Notes: generated by a model not told the origin, from the letters alone. DNA of 64,000 nucleotides from Brachionus manjavacas (GCA_019054805.1 JAHQIY010000008.1:2961501-3025500), one strand, 5' to 3'. Counted from the first letter of the stretch, positions 23,701-34,894 are shown. Numbers and translations: made by a program.

Positions 23701-26068
23701 GAATTTCTTTATTTCATTAGTATTTCTATCTCCCATTCAAGATTTAATTTAAAAAATGAAATTCAAATATTAAATGCTAAATGAACTTTATTAAAAATTG
23801 AGTAAAAAGATTTTAATTTATAAATTTAATTTATCAATGGATTAAGAAAGCGTTTTTTCACTATTATTTTTATTTTTTAAATGTACATAACATGTAATGA
23901 ATTTACATTGAAATAATATAAATAAAATCTTCGATTAATTTTTTTTTCTGAATTGAAATGATATTTTGAATTGATCATCAACATTAAGATGCCTTGAAAT
24001 TTGGATATTTATTTATTTATTTTACTTGTTGGATTCCTAATAACTATGGTTTAATCTAGTATAAGAGTCCTTTAAAATGGCATCTTGAAGTTGATGTTCA
24101 AATCTAAATATCATATAAATTCAAAGAATTTATCCTTAGATATTAAAATTGATCTTTGATTCAATTTAAATAATTTTAATATAGTATGTTACGTTGATTA
24201 GGAAAATTAAAAAAATTTTTAAAAACATTCTCTCAATCAAATGTATTAATTGATTTTTTAAATTCCAAATAAGTAATAAAATGAAAATAAACTTTTCACA
24301 AAAATCAATTAATGCATTTAAATATAAAAATCGATTTTATCAATCGATTGAGATAATGTTTTTACAATATTTTTTAATTTTCAAAATCAACATTATATTT
24401 AAGGCATGTAATATTACAATTATTAAATCAAAGATTAATTTCAATATCTAAAAATAAACTCTTTAATAAACTTCTTGAATTGATCATCAATTTCAAGATG
24501 CCTTTAAATTAACCAGATTGTTAGATAATTTATTCAAAAGACTATTCTATTTAAAATACTGTTTAAATTAGGCTTTTTTCGGTTAATCCTTGTTTTTAGT
24601 TTAATGAATTTTAACTAAAAAAACTAGACTTGGTCAATTAAATGTTATCGAAAGATATTTAAATTTTCATCATATTCATTCTTTTTAGGAAAGTATTTTG
24701 GTATAAAAAAAAATTGTTTTAATACTACTCAATTTTATTTTTATGGACTTTGAATATTTTTCATAGCAGAAAAAAATAAGCTTTTTTATTTAAAATATGA
24801 ATTAAAATATTTATTTAAGAATTAATTGAAAATTGGAATAGAATTAATATAAACGTAAATTTTCACGGTCTTTTATAAAATCAAAGGGTTATTATTTTGA
24901 TTTTTTATCTTTTACCACAAATGTATTGTTATTTTTATTCATCTTGTTATATAATTTTTTGATCTTTCTTTCTATTTACGACAAAAGTTTTAGCTTTTAA
25001 AAACAAACCAAAACAGATAATGAAAACTAAACAATTAAAAATTAATTAAATAATCAGAAAAATATTTTTAATTAAATTTTTAGTCAAATTTGTCGCTTAA
25101 CTTCACCGTTATGTTACAATTTTCTGGGTTTGGTGCATCTTGACAGCCACATTACAAAAGATGACAACATAGTTGAGACTCAATTCACAAGCGTAGGTTC
25201 TATTTAATTTTTACAATATTAATACTATTTTATCAATGAAGATAATGGGACACATGGACGTTATTTCAGTGATTAGCGATGGTTTTAATATTTACTTTCC
25301 AATGCTAATTTTGATTTTATGTTTGGCAAATTTTTTCAATCTTGGTGGCCATATCTTGAATTTTTTTGGATTCGAGCAGTTTATAGGAGATGAGGAGGTG
25401 ACTCAAGATTTGATCGAAGATGGAAAAAATTTGGTCAAAAGAGGTAAAAAGATGTTTGAAAAAACTTAAACCAAATATTAAAATTTAATCAAGAAAAACG
25501 ACTTTTGCAGCGTAATGATCCTGAATCTCAGAGTCGTCATAGAGAAGTCGTTGAACGATTGAGGAATAACTATTCAACAGCTTCAGTTAACAGCTTCAGA
25601 TCTAATACAAATTTATTAACAAATTCTGACTCAAGAGAAATTAATTTCGATTCACAACCAACAGATCAAAATTCAACAAGTTATAGCTTTAAAAACATCA
25701 TCCCTTCATTTGTCTCATCAAAATTTAAAGGTAAATTTTTTAAAATTGGCTCTTAGCTTTCTGAGTGTGAATTTAAATTTGGTGTCGTAATTGATCTCGA
25801 AAGAATGAGCTTATTTTTGCTATTTAGTTAAAGAATACCGAGATATTCCACCTTATAAAGATGTTCCAAACAATGATGAAACAGAAACGATAAATTCAAA
25901 CCGAATAAGAAATGACGATTTTGTAGATTATCAATCTGGTTCAAGATTTAATGGTAATTTAAATTTGAAAAGAAAATCAATTAAAACATGTTTTTTCAAG
26001 ATACAATTCAAGATAGAACCAGGAAGAATAGGTCCGAAAATATAAGAGGAATATTTGATGATGTCTAG
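17741..26068 (+). CDS. LMBRD2: LMBRD2, multipass LMBR1-like membrane protein
   Basis: Thirteen exons: 17741-17914, 17966-18028, 21503-21768, 21820-22105, 22152-22300, 22363-22511, 22564-22745, 22797-22930, 25084-25192, 25242-25443, 25494-25730, 25828-25953, 26001-26068. All junctions are GT/AG and in phase; the protein is 714 aa (human 695). LMBRD2 is a plasma-membrane LMBR1-family protein linked to GPCR and beta-adrenergic signalling. Family words are clear: [48 protein letters not shown]-like [68 protein letters not shown] and the C-terminal DIFNDV-like GIFDDV. Hydrophobic segments occur in exons 1, 3, 4, 7, 8 and 10. The start ATG immediately follows TTTTAAG, an acceptor-like sequence. Two introns are large (3.5 and 2.2 kb) and hold foldback elements. 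Confidence 0.95.
19736..20291. repeat. Long-terminal-inverted-repeat (MITE/foldback) element
   Basis: The left arm (about 19736-19885) and the reverse complement of the right arm (about 20125-20291) match over some 150 bp. Shared words include GAACTGTAATAGAATGG against GTAATAGAAAGG (ends of the CTATTACAGTTC box), TCGACTC/TCGACTT, and GATC.nAATTAATA ... ATTGAAAT.ACAAT. The centre (about 19890-20120) is AT-rich and non-coding. The whole fits a small non-autonomous DNA transposon or foldback element. No clean target-site duplication is visible, so the exact ends are approximate. Confidence 0.7.
21028..21062. repeat. Short dispersed repeat (second copy at 40.6 kb)
   Basis: The stretch reads CTCAAGCAATTGCTAGATAA followed by AGATAAAGACC. 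The copy at 40,601-40,633 differs at a few bases (TTCAAGCGATTGCTAGATAA, then AGACAAAGACC). The flanks do not align well, so it is probably the conserved end of an old element. Confidence 0.5.
23135..23202. repeat. Dispersed repeat (second copy at 45.7 kb)
   Basis: The words TTAATGAAAAATAATTTTGT and GGTTTGAATGAAAATTCACT followed by ATGCCTA occur here and, with small changes, at about 45,677-45,742. Both copies are in the same orientation. Identity is unknown. Confidence 0.55.
23460..24010. repeat. Foldback element, copy A
   Basis: The left arm starts near CTTCAAATTGATGATCAATT, and the right arm, read in reverse complement, has CATCTTAATGTTGATGATCA then ATTCAAA. The arms also share a CATGTTACGTA/CATGTTATGTA word and a TTAATCnATTGATAAA word, so the similarity covers 150 bp or more. 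The left arm has its own small hairpin, GTAACATG...CATGTTAC, at about 23577-23598. It is the same family as the next element. Confidence 0.65.
24070..24512. repeat. Foldback element, copy B
   Basis: The left arm begins TGGCATCTTGAAGTTGATG (about 24078). The right arm, reverse-complemented, begins AGGCATCTTGAAATTGATG (ending near 24505). The arms stay similar for about 170 bp through ATATTnAAATTnATCTTTGAT, a GAAAATTAAAAAA tract and AAAACATTnTCTCAATC. It is a non-coding MITE-like element in direct proximity to copy A. Confidence 0.7.
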
Positions 26069-28926
26069 CTTTAGTATTGAACTTTTGAGTTTTTGTATAT
26101 AGCACTTTCTTCGTTGCTTGTGATTTAAAATTTTAGAAAATTTTATTTAAACCATTCTTTTAATATATTAATATTTATTGTAATTGATCTTATATGTTCC
26201 TCAATAAATATATTTAAATTTAAGATTTTTAATTTTTATATATGGTTGTTTTTTAAATTGGCATACGACATCTTATACTCTTTCATAAATTTAGCGAATG
26301 TCAAAATAATTTATTTGAACAAAACAATAATAATTTTTGCATTAATTATTATTAACGTGTATTAATTATAGTAAACATGCATTAATTTTTTCACGAATTA
26401 TTAATTTGTAAAAGAAAAAAACAAATAAATAAATTGCAAATTAAAAATGAACTACATCTAGTATCGCTTCACAGGTCTCCTGCTGTAGCTTATTATTATT
26501 GTACTTAAGATTAATTTTATAAAATCAATACTAATTGACTAACCTGCAAACATTAAGTTTGAAAAAAATCTTACATTATTGCAATAAGGAATATTATTTC
26601 AGCACAATCAATTTCTGGAAAAAACAAATGGAAAAAAACATTCAACACAATGCGATTTCTTGTAATCACAAAAAATTGTATTTAAAAAAAAAGCATTTAA
26701 CAAAAAAAATTGTGCTTGAAAATAATTCTTAAAAGAAATTTTTTTTCAACACAAAAATATTTACAATAAAATAAGTTTTAAATTTAAATTTTTATTTAAT
26801 GATAATAAAGTATATTTCGGAGCTTAAAAAAAGATATTAAAAAAACTAGTCCCTAGAAAACCATTTTTCCGCATTTTTTGCTCTACCTCTTTTAGGTTTA
26901 TTGACAAATTGGTCCTTTTTTTTTTAAAGTTCTTTTAATGTCAATATATGTGCACAATATCCTAATTTAGTGAAAAACTTGCAAGAACATTTATTACTGT
27001 TGAGGTTAACTTTATAAAAGCTTTTGAATAAATAAGTTCTTCAATAAATTTTTTTAAAATTTTCCCAACAAGCCATTTTTTTATCCAGTTTAATGTAACA
27101 CTTTGAAGGCCTAGACACCACGGCAAATTAGTCTTAATCGAATAAGACATTTCTAACATCGATGAAGATTCATTTTTTGATGGACTTGAGTTTTTAGGAC
27201 TCGAGTTAGTGCTTGAGGATTTGAAACTGGAACTAGGGCTAAAGGATTAGTAACTGCAATTAGTGCATGAGTTGGCGAAACTGAGATTTGGATTAGATAT
27301 TTTTGGAGTGGGATTTGGACTAACGTCTTTTTTTTTGCGATTTTTTGCTGTTGATGGCTAAGGGTCAGCATCCTGTTATGAGTTGTCAGCAACCTTTGCC
27401 ATCTTTTTATTACGCCTTTTTTTTGGTTTATCTTGGATTAAGTAAGAAATTTGTTTATTATTTCTTAAATTCATTTCTAAATAAAAACATATTATTTCAA
27501 TTAGAAAAAAAATTGAAATTAATTTTTGTTAAATTTCGCTCCATTAAGAGAATGCTCATTCAACTTTTTTAAAAATTTTTGAAGCTACTTAATAAGCATT
27601 TTTGTGTTTAGTGTTTTTTTTTTTAAATAATTTTCTGTGTTGAATGCATTTCTTCATTTTTAATTTTTGTGCCATAAGTTTTTTTCAAATTTTAACTTTT
27701 GTGTTGAGAAGAAATCATTTTGTGCTGAGCGTTTTGAAATTGTGTTGAATGGTTATTTTTTTGTGTTGAAAAGGTATACCCATTGCAATATATGATATGG
27801 AAAAAAAACAGTTAGGTATTAAATTTTTTTGTTAAAAAAATTATAATTGTTAAAAGGATGCTCAAAAAGGGCATTTATTTTGAACCGAAACAAAACATTG
27901 AATGTTATTTTACAATGATAGTATGTTTATAACGAATGATGATCATGCCCACGAAGAACACAGAAGAACGGGGATTAAAAAAGAGTCAAAAAAAGAAAAT
28001 TTGAATAATTTAAGTTGAAAATTAAACCCAAGCGCATACTGAAAATTTTTAGCTTAAAAATAAATACCGGTTCCAACTAAACAATAGGTTATAAATTGAA
28101 TAAAGAAGTGATTGCAAAAAAAAATGACATAAATCATTGGGATGTCAATACGATTGAAGTACTGCAAACCACCACCTGAAGCCAAAAATGTAGAAATTGA
28201 TAGCAAACGTAAAAAATGGAGATCTGCAAAAGCAAAAAGGTTTTAAGTAATGCTATGATGTTTTAAATAATGTTACTTTCTTATAAAGTTTATGTTCATG
28301 TTTTGCTTTTATAATGCTTGAAAAAGTTTTTTTAATGATATTTTTTTTGAAATAATTAATAAAGATTCAATGCTAAATAAAAAATTTTTTAATACTTTTA
28401 ATTTACTGCCGATAAAATAAAAAATTAATGCTCGTTCAGTATGATCTTAATGCTCAAATAAATACAAACCATTTATTCTTAGTAAAAAAATTGCAGCATA
28501 GTATATTTCATCGGGAATATCTTTGTCTTAAATTTTAATTTTTTAAGAAAAGAATTTTTTCCCCAATTCTTCGAGAATTTAACATCACAAATTTTAAAAT
28601 TTTATTGAAAAATATTTAAATTAAAAACTTAAAGTTTTTTTTTCTTTTAAATTTATTTTCAATTTAATTTTAATATAATAAATTATTATTTTAACAAAAA
28701 AAAAATTTAAATGAAACATTTTTAAACTTAACTTTGATTTTATTAAGATAAAATTCCCAAATAGAGTATAATTATTTAAATTCATACACGTTTAAAATCC
28801 AACTATAGTTGCAATCTTGAATTATTTTTCTAAAATAAATTTCATTCAATTCCGGTCCCTTTATAACCATTTCTAACCTTGACACAGATTATGAAAAAAT
28901 ATTAATTTTTTATATAAACAAAAGTT
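26069..28926. other. LMBRD2-MED30 spacer
   Basis: An AATAAA-rich stretch (about 26201-26208) follows the LMBRD2 stop. The spacer then holds a probable transposon bounded by clusters of inverted TGTGTTGAA-type words (26590-27790). Short coding-like pieces near 28040-28250 (KLNKEVIAKKNDINHWDV, then PPEAKNVEIDSKRKKWRSAK) in different frames suggest another decayed element. The final kilobase before MED30 is AT-rich without visible features. Confidence 0.45.
26590..27790. mobile_element. Putative DNA transposon with subterminal TGTGTTGAA repeats
   Basis: On the left (26600-26755) the words TTCAACACAA, CAGCACAA and TTGTGCTTGAA occur. On the right (27600-27780) the opposite-strand forms TGTGTTGAA, TGTGCTGAG and TGTGTTGAG occur at least five times. 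Clusters of short subterminal repeats in inverted orientation are typical of some DNA transposons. Between them, the minus strand (27420-26962) has Ser/Pro/Lys-rich frames (KNRKKKDV..., SSPKNSSPSKNESS) ending in a hydrophobic-basic segment, with stops and frameshifts. No transposase family was recognised and no clean terminal repeat or target duplication was found. Confidence 0.45.
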
Positions 28927-29382
28927 ATGCAAAGTATTCCACAAAACGGATCGCAGTTGTACGACGAATATAATCGTTTATCTTCATTTGAATTGTGTAT
29001 TACATCCCAAGAGCTTGTGCAGGAACTTATCGCCAAAACATCCGATTTGGACAGTTTATTCCGACCATTAATTATTTCCTTGCTTTACGGTGATCAAAAT
29101 AATTATCTTTTTCGTAAAAACAAGACCGAAGAAACGCTAAGAAATTTTGATCTTATTTTCGCACGGCTAAGAACCATCGGTAGAATTTTGCATCAACGAA
29201 AAATCAATCCTAGTTTTAAGCAACAAAACGGTAGTGATCCCAAAAAATTGGAACTTTACCAAGCTGAAAAAGAAAATCTGATAGCTCAAATAAAAACTAA
29301 AAATACCTACATTAAAGAAGCTATTGATCGTGTATCAGATATTATATGGCAAATTAATTCAGTACAAACTTTAAAACAATAA
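28927..29382 (+). CDS. MED30: Mediator complex subunit 30
   Basis: This single exon encodes 151 aa (human MED30: 178). MED30 is a metazoan subunit of the Mediator head, which couples transcription factors to RNA polymerase II in the nucleus. The family pattern is visible: ELCITSQELVQELIAKTSDL (cf. GQETVQDIV), a central NFDLIFARLRTIGRIL helix, and the C-terminal helix ending AIDRVSDIIWQINSVQTL, which matches the conserved ...LRNLIWDINAML of vertebrate MED30. The N-terminal Gln/Pro-rich extension of vertebrates is absent. The stop codon lies two bases before the start of ABCB10, and AATAAA at 29378-29383 overlaps the stop codon. No intron is present, unlike most neighbours. Confidence 0.85.
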   Translation: MQSIPQNGSQLYDEYNRLSSFELCITSQELVQELIAKTSDLDSLFRPLIISLLYGDQNNYLFRKNKTEETLRNFDLIFARLRTIGRILHQRKINPSFKQQNGSDPKKLELYQAEKENLIAQIKTKNTYIKEAIDRVSDIIWQINSVQTLKQ

Positions 29383-29387
29383 AAATG
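29378..29387 (+). promoter_or_regulatory. MED30 stop / AATAAA / ABCB10 start junction
   Basis: The MED30 stop TAA is at 29380-29382 and the ABCB10 ATG at 29385-29387, with two A's between. An AATAAA at 29378-29383 overlaps the stop codon. An acceptor-like TTAATTCAG ends at 29362 inside the MED30 reading frame, 22 bp before the ABCB10 ATG. The layout suits a two-gene transcript resolved by trans-splicing, or overlapping transcripts; which one is not shown by the sequence. Confidence 0.5.
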
Positions 29388-31462
29388 CTTTTTGCTCTCA
29401 AAAATCTAAACAATACAAAACTCATTATAAAATTATCCTATAGATGTAATTTCAATCCAATTTATTCAAATTTAAAAGCTCTTCACTCTCGACCACTGAT
29501 TAAACCAAACAAAAAAAATATAAATTTTTTGACATCATTTATCAGAGGCGCAAAATCGTCAATCAAAAATGAAAATATCAAAAAGATCAAAAAAACTGAG
29601 ATAAGACGTCTACTGACTTTGGCTAAACCTGAGAAAAAATATTTAGCAAGTATTAATTTAAAAAAGATTATTAAAAAAAAATTATTTTATTTTATTGCTT
29701 AGTGGCAGTTTTGCTTCTGACAATTTCCAGCGGTGTGACCATGGCGGTTCCATTTTGCATTGGAAGACTAATTGATTTTATTCAATCAGGAAACAAAGAA
29801 GAAATGAAAGAGAATTTAAAAAAAATGACTCTAATAATGGGAGTTATATTTCTTGTCGGAGCATTTGCCAATTTTGGTAGAGTCTATGTAATTCGAGCGT
29901 CAGGACAAAGAATAGTGACCCGTTTGAGACAGAATCTTTTTCAATCAATTATGTACCAAGACATGGCATTTTTTGACAAGACAAAAACCGGAGAACTTGT
30001 CAACAGACTGTCGACTGATGCCGAAGTAGTCGGATTGAGTATTTCTCAGAATTTAAGTGATGGTTTGCGATCAGCCATTCAAGTCTCTGCGGGCATCGGA
30101 ATGATGCTCTACATGTCTCCTCAGCTCTCAGCCTATGGCCTCAGTATCATTCCGGCAGTCACTGTGTTTGCCATTATTTTCGGTAGATACATCAAAAAAA
30201 TATCCAAAAAAGTTCAAGATGTTCTTGCATCTGCTACCGATGTAAAAAGAATTTAAAAATTTTAAAAAATTTTATTTTGAATTCTTAAGGTTGCAGAAGA
30301 AAAGTTAAGTAACATTCGAACAGTGCGCGCATTCGCCCAAGAAGATAAAGAGATCAGCTCTTACTTGAAAAGTATTCATGATGTGTTGAACATGAAATAC
30401 AAGGAAGCTTTTGCGAATGGAATTTTTTTTGGAACAACTGGTCTTTCTGGAAATCTGATCATTCTTTCTGTTTTGTACTATGGTGGGGTTTGTATTACCG
30501 AACAATCTATGACTGTAGGAGACCTGTCAGCTTTCATGATATATTCAGCGTGGGTGGGAATATCCATGGCCGGTTTGAGCTCATTTTACACAGAACTAAT
30601 GAGGGGTATAGGCGCCAGCACTCGGATCTGGGAAATAATTGACCGCGAACCAGCTATTCCGATTTTGACCAAAAATAAACTAGCTTTAAGTAGTGACATT
30701 TTTAAAAATGATATAAAATTTGAAAATGTTTCGTTCACCTATCCGACAAGAAGAGAGCAGCCGATATTCAAAAATTTAGACTTGGTCATACCTGGAGGTA
30801 AAGTGTGCGCAGTCGTTGGTCAAAGTGGAAGTGGAAAGAGCACATTGGCTTCTCTGTTATTAAGGTTATATGATCCCGAAGAGGGCTCAATAAAAATTGA
30901 TAATCATGATATTCGACTCATGTCTCAAACATGGTTAAGAAATCATATTGGAACTGTGCCTCAGGAGCCGGCCCTTTTTTCCATGTCAATAAAAGAAAAC
31001 ATTGCTTACGGTGTTCCAAATCCGGAAAGCATCACTTTAGAACAAATTTATCAAGCAGCTGAGCAAGCAAATGCGTTTTCATTTATTCAGCAGTTTCCGG
31101 ACAAATTCGATACCTTGGTCGGTGAACGAGGTTTGAACATAAGCGGTGGTCAAAAACAGAGAATTGCTTTGGCAAGAGCCATTTTAAAAAATCCTAAAAT
31201 TTTACTGTTAGACGAAGCAACTAGTGCTCTAGATTCGACTTCGGAATTTTTAGTACAAGAAGCCTTGGAAAGAATTATGGTAAATCGAACTGTGATCGTA
31301 ATAGCTCATAGATTGTCAACTATTAAAAATGCTGATTTAATTGTAGTCATTGAAGGAGGCCGCATCGCTGAATTAGGAACTTATAAAAATTTAACTCAAA
31401 GCAACAATGGACTTTTTAAAGAACTGGTCTCTCGGCAAACTATAAGAACAAATTCAGATTGA
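29385..31462 (+). CDS. ABCB10: ABCB10-like mitochondrial ABC half-transporter
   Basis: Three exons (29385-29649, 29703-30241, 30290-31462) give 658 aa. The basic, acid-poor N-terminus is a probable mitochondrial presequence. A membrane domain follows, with the ABCB10-type words SGQRIVTRLRQNLFQSI, FFDKTKTGELVNRLSTDAE, NLSDGLR and FFGTTGLSGNLIILSVLYYGG. The nucleotide-binding domain has Walker A GQSGSGKS (about residue 445), the Q-loop VPQEPALF, signature ISGGQKQR (about 552), Walker B ILLLDEATSALD (about 573) and H-loop IAHRLST. ABCB10 is an inner-membrane exporter of the matrix that works as a homodimer and supports haem synthesis and oxidative-stress protection. The start is the first ATG, 2 nt after the MED30 stop; there is no room for a promoter of its own outside MED30. 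ABCB8 is less likely given the GLSGNL block. Confidence 0.93.
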
Positions 31463-31592
31463 AGCGATTTTTTTTTAAGTTTATTAGCTAAATAAATTTT
31501 AAATGCGATAAGTTTTTTTTTTTTATTTCCTGGATGTTAATTTCCCGGAATGGAAAAATAGTTTATTAAATTAATTTAATTTTTAAAGTAAG

Positions 31593-34500
31593 ATGTCTGT
31601 TAAACGTAAATCAGCGTTTTCAATTTATTCCGATAATCCGGAGGAATCTCTATTAAAGGAGTCTAAAAAAACGGATACCAATGGCCATTCTAAAGCTAAA
31701 TTGGAAGGAATTTCAAAAAGGGGAAATCAGAGCAAAGATACGAAAAAAATGAAAAAAAAGCTATCACACGTATCTTCTTCTAAATTGACTGAAAGCATTG
31801 GTCTGTTCTCTAATGGTAAAGAAGCTGTGTCAAAAGAATTCAAGACTTTAGGAAAAGGTTTTGAAAAAAAGAAAAAAAGCAAGGATAAGAAAAAAATTGA
31901 CAAAGCATCAACAAAACTTAAAAAAGAAAAATCCACATTAGAAAAACCAGTTAAGGTAAGAAAAATTTTCTGAGTTTGCTTAAACTTTAAAAATTTCTTA
32001 AGAAAATAAAGAAAAATAAGAATAAACCGGATAAAACTTATGAAATAATTGATTTTGAAGACGACCAAGCGGAGTATGAACCAGTAATGTTCGACAGTAG
32101 ACAAGAAGCAACTAACTTATTCAAGAGAATAATAGCTCCGGTTAAAATAAAGGATTTTTTTAGGTAACTTTTAAATTTTATAAATTGGAAAATATAATAT
32201 GATCCAAGTATTTTTAATTTTTATTAAGTTCTATTTTTTTTTATTTGAATTTTTAGATCTGATTTTATTTTAATAACGTACAAATTCTGAAATCAAATTT
32301 AAAATTAATTTAAAAGTCCATAAAGAATTAATAATTCAATTGATGACAATTTTTTTTTATTGAAATCATTAGGAATGATTTTGCTAAGCATTTTAATGAA
32401 ATTCAAAAAAAAATTTCACCATTTCGTAGTTCTGTCTAATTATTCTATTTCCAAAGTGCAACTAGTTTAAAATTGACTAATTTTTTTGTTTGTTTAAATT
32501 GTAATTGTCAACGTTTAGATTGATGGGCAATATTCTTAAAATTTTCAAAATAAATTCTTTTTTGAAAAAAAATTGAAAACCCCCTAAGAATATTTTTTTT
32601 TGAATGTAAATTAAGCACAAAAAGTTAATCATTAATTTTTTCTTGAAAATTCCAATTTCTTTCATAAAAAAATAAAAATTTGGATTTCTTAAGTTTTTAA
32701 AAAATTTAGTTAAATTTAAAAAATTTGCAGGATTTACATTATTAATAAGATTTTTTTTTTAATTAATAGAATGCTGATGATTCGTTTGAATTTGAAAATT
32801 TTGAAAAAAAATTGTGTAAATGGAAAAATTAAATTAAAATTAAAGAAATTTACTATTAAATTTTGATATTTTTCTAACTTGTGGTTTTTTAAGTAATTAT
32901 TGGGAAAAAAAACCCATGCTAATAAAAAGAAACAAAGAAGGCTACTACAAAAGTTGGTTCAGTTGCGAAGAGTTCGATTGGATCCTAAGAAATGTAAAAC
33001 TTCATTTTTTTTAATTAAGTCTATTATCTATTTATATTTTTATTTAGCATAACCTTGAATTTACCACCAATATTGATGTGGTCACATATATAAATGATGA
33101 AAAAAAAAAACATAACCCTGAGGGACGAGCATACGCACCATTGTAATTTTCTCTACATCATTCTTACTTTTTACCATAAATCAATTATAAACAAAAGAGT
33201 TTGGGACTTTTTTCAACAAGGCTGTTCTATTCGGCTGCTAAATCCCGCCACTTATTCTCGTAATGTCTGGAAATATTTATCTGTTCTACAAGAATTATTT
33301 GGTTGTTGTGTTGGATCAAATGTGTAAGAAAAAATTAATGATCAAAATATTTATATTTTAATCCTAAAATTAGATACTTGACTCCGGCTGGAACTCAAGG
33401 CTTCGCACCTCACTACGATGATATTGAGGCTTTTGTTCTCCAGCTTGAAGGCAAAAAAAGATGGAGAGTATACAAGCCATTAAATGAAAATGAAGTATTG
33501 CCTCGTCTTTCAAGTCCTAACTACTCACAATCTGATCTTTCTGAACCCATCATTGACGTTACTTTGGAAGCCGGAGATCTGATGTATTTTCCACGAGGAT
33601 ACATTCACCAAGCCTATGCCAACGATGACATCCACTCATTACACATTACAGTATCAACTTATCAAAAGAATTCTTGGGGAGATTTTTTGTCAAAAGTTTG
33701 CCTATTAATTTTATTTTAAATTTTTGTTTTAAATAAAACTTCAAAGCTTTTGCCAGGTGCTATTGAAATTGCAATGCAAGAAAATGTGGAATTTCGAAAA
33801 GGACTACCAATTGATTATTTAATGAATAATGGAGTAGCCTTCGAGGATCTTGTAAAAAATTAAAGCTTAAATTTTTTAAATTTTATTAAATTTTATTTAG
33901 GAAAATGAAAATCAAAAAAAGTTTAGAACTAAAACTTCACTATTAGTTAAAGAACTAGTTCAATATTTGCCAATAGACGCCGCTGTTGATCAAATGGCCA
34001 AAGATTTTATTCATCAATCGCTTCCGCCATGCCTAACTGAAGACGAAAAATCTCGAAGCATTCACAACCATGGCGAACGATGGAACAGCAAAAAAAATAG
34101 AGTTGAAAACATATCTGAGATCGAGCCCGATACGTCTATTAAGCTAATTCGTAGAAATTGTATTAGACTTGTAGTAGAAGAAAACTCATGTTTTGTCTAC
34201 CATAGTTTAGATAATGGTAAAGTTTGGTGTGAAAAAGAGGCTCAATATCTGGAAGTCGAAAGTGAGGTTGCACCAGCCATTGAACATTTGATCAAATTTT
34301 ATCCAAAATATGTCACTGTTGACGAACTTCCATTAGACACAATCGAAGAAAAAGTAAATAGAAATCAAAGTTTAAAAATTTTAAATTTATTAAATCAAAT
34401 CTTTCTTTAAGATATCTGTTGTTCAGTGTTTGTACGACAAAGGTCTTATAGTAACTGGCGAGCCTTTGCATTGTGATCATGAAGAATCTTCAGAGACCGA

Positions 34501-34690
34501 GTCTGAAGAAGAGAACGAAATATCGTTTTCTAAAAATTATTTCCAAGAAGAGGAATCTATTGATGAAGAAGTGGATGAAGTGGATGAAGATGGATTTAAT
34601 TCAGAAGAATTTGATCACGAGGCGAAAAATGAAGAAAAGGAAAATTGTGAAAGCGATGTTGATTCCGAAGATTCTCAAGATTTAAAATAA
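31593..34690 (+). CDS. RIOX1: Ribosomal oxygenase 1 (NO66), JmjC domain
   Basis: Nine exons (31593-31955, 32003-32163, 32894-32993, 33048-33142, 33198-33323, 33374-33695, 33747-33851, 33901-34353, 34412-34690) give 667 aa. RIOX1 is a nucleolar Fe(II)/2-oxoglutarate oxygenase that hydroxylates a histidine of ribosomal protein uL2 and is also reported to demethylate histone H3. Residues 1-150 are Lys-rich, as expected for nucleolar targeting. The JmjC core shows SQGF-like [20 protein letters not shown] with the iron ligands His-x-Asp (about residues 295 and 297), and the distal ligand in FPRGYIHQA (about 359). The winged-helix part follows ([21 protein letters not shown] ... CLYDKGLIV). Unlike the human protein, it ends in an acidic tail of about 75 residues ([20 protein letters not shown]). 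Intron 2 is 730 bp. The ATG follows an AG directly. Confidence 0.94.
32164..32893. other. RIOX1 intron 2
   Basis: This 730-bp intron splits a Ser codon ([10 protein letters not shown]). It is AT-rich with long homopolymer runs. A minus-strand open frame inside it is low-complexity and not believed. Confidence 0.6.
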
Positions 34691-34894
34691 ATTTTAAAAA
34701 TGAATTTTTTTTCCAAAATTCCGAGACTAAATTTAATATTTTCACTGTCCTCAATTATTCTCAGGAATGTATTTACATTTAATCATTCTGAAATAAATTT
34801 TGTTCAATTATTTTTTGAAATTAAATTTTTTTTAAATCTTTTTATTTCAACTTTTATTAAATTAAGTCTAAAAAAACTAAATCCTTTGTTTAGA

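Larger units (their letters stand above)
22931..25083. other. LMBRD2 intron 8 (2.2 kb)
   Basis: This intron separates FSG from IQICRL. Most of it consists of two neighbouring inverted-repeat elements of one family (about 23460-24010 and 24070-24512). A short repeat at 23135-23202 recurs near 45.7 kb. Confidence 0.65.

Noticed and set aside
27928-28260. Possible gene with frames KLNKEVIAKKNDINHWDV and EAKNVEIDSKRKKWRSAK
   Set aside because: Pieces are in different frames with stops between them and match no family I recognise; treated as spacer relic.
31727-32104. 125-codon minus-strand ORF with Phe/Leu-rich stretch
   Set aside because: Antisense to the Lys-rich first exon of RIOX1, which produces Phe/Leu runs by chance.
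33094-33327. 77-codon ORF beginning [16 protein letters not shown]
   Set aside because: It reads out of frame through RIOX1 exon 4 and its intron; only its second half (exon 5) is real coding sequence.
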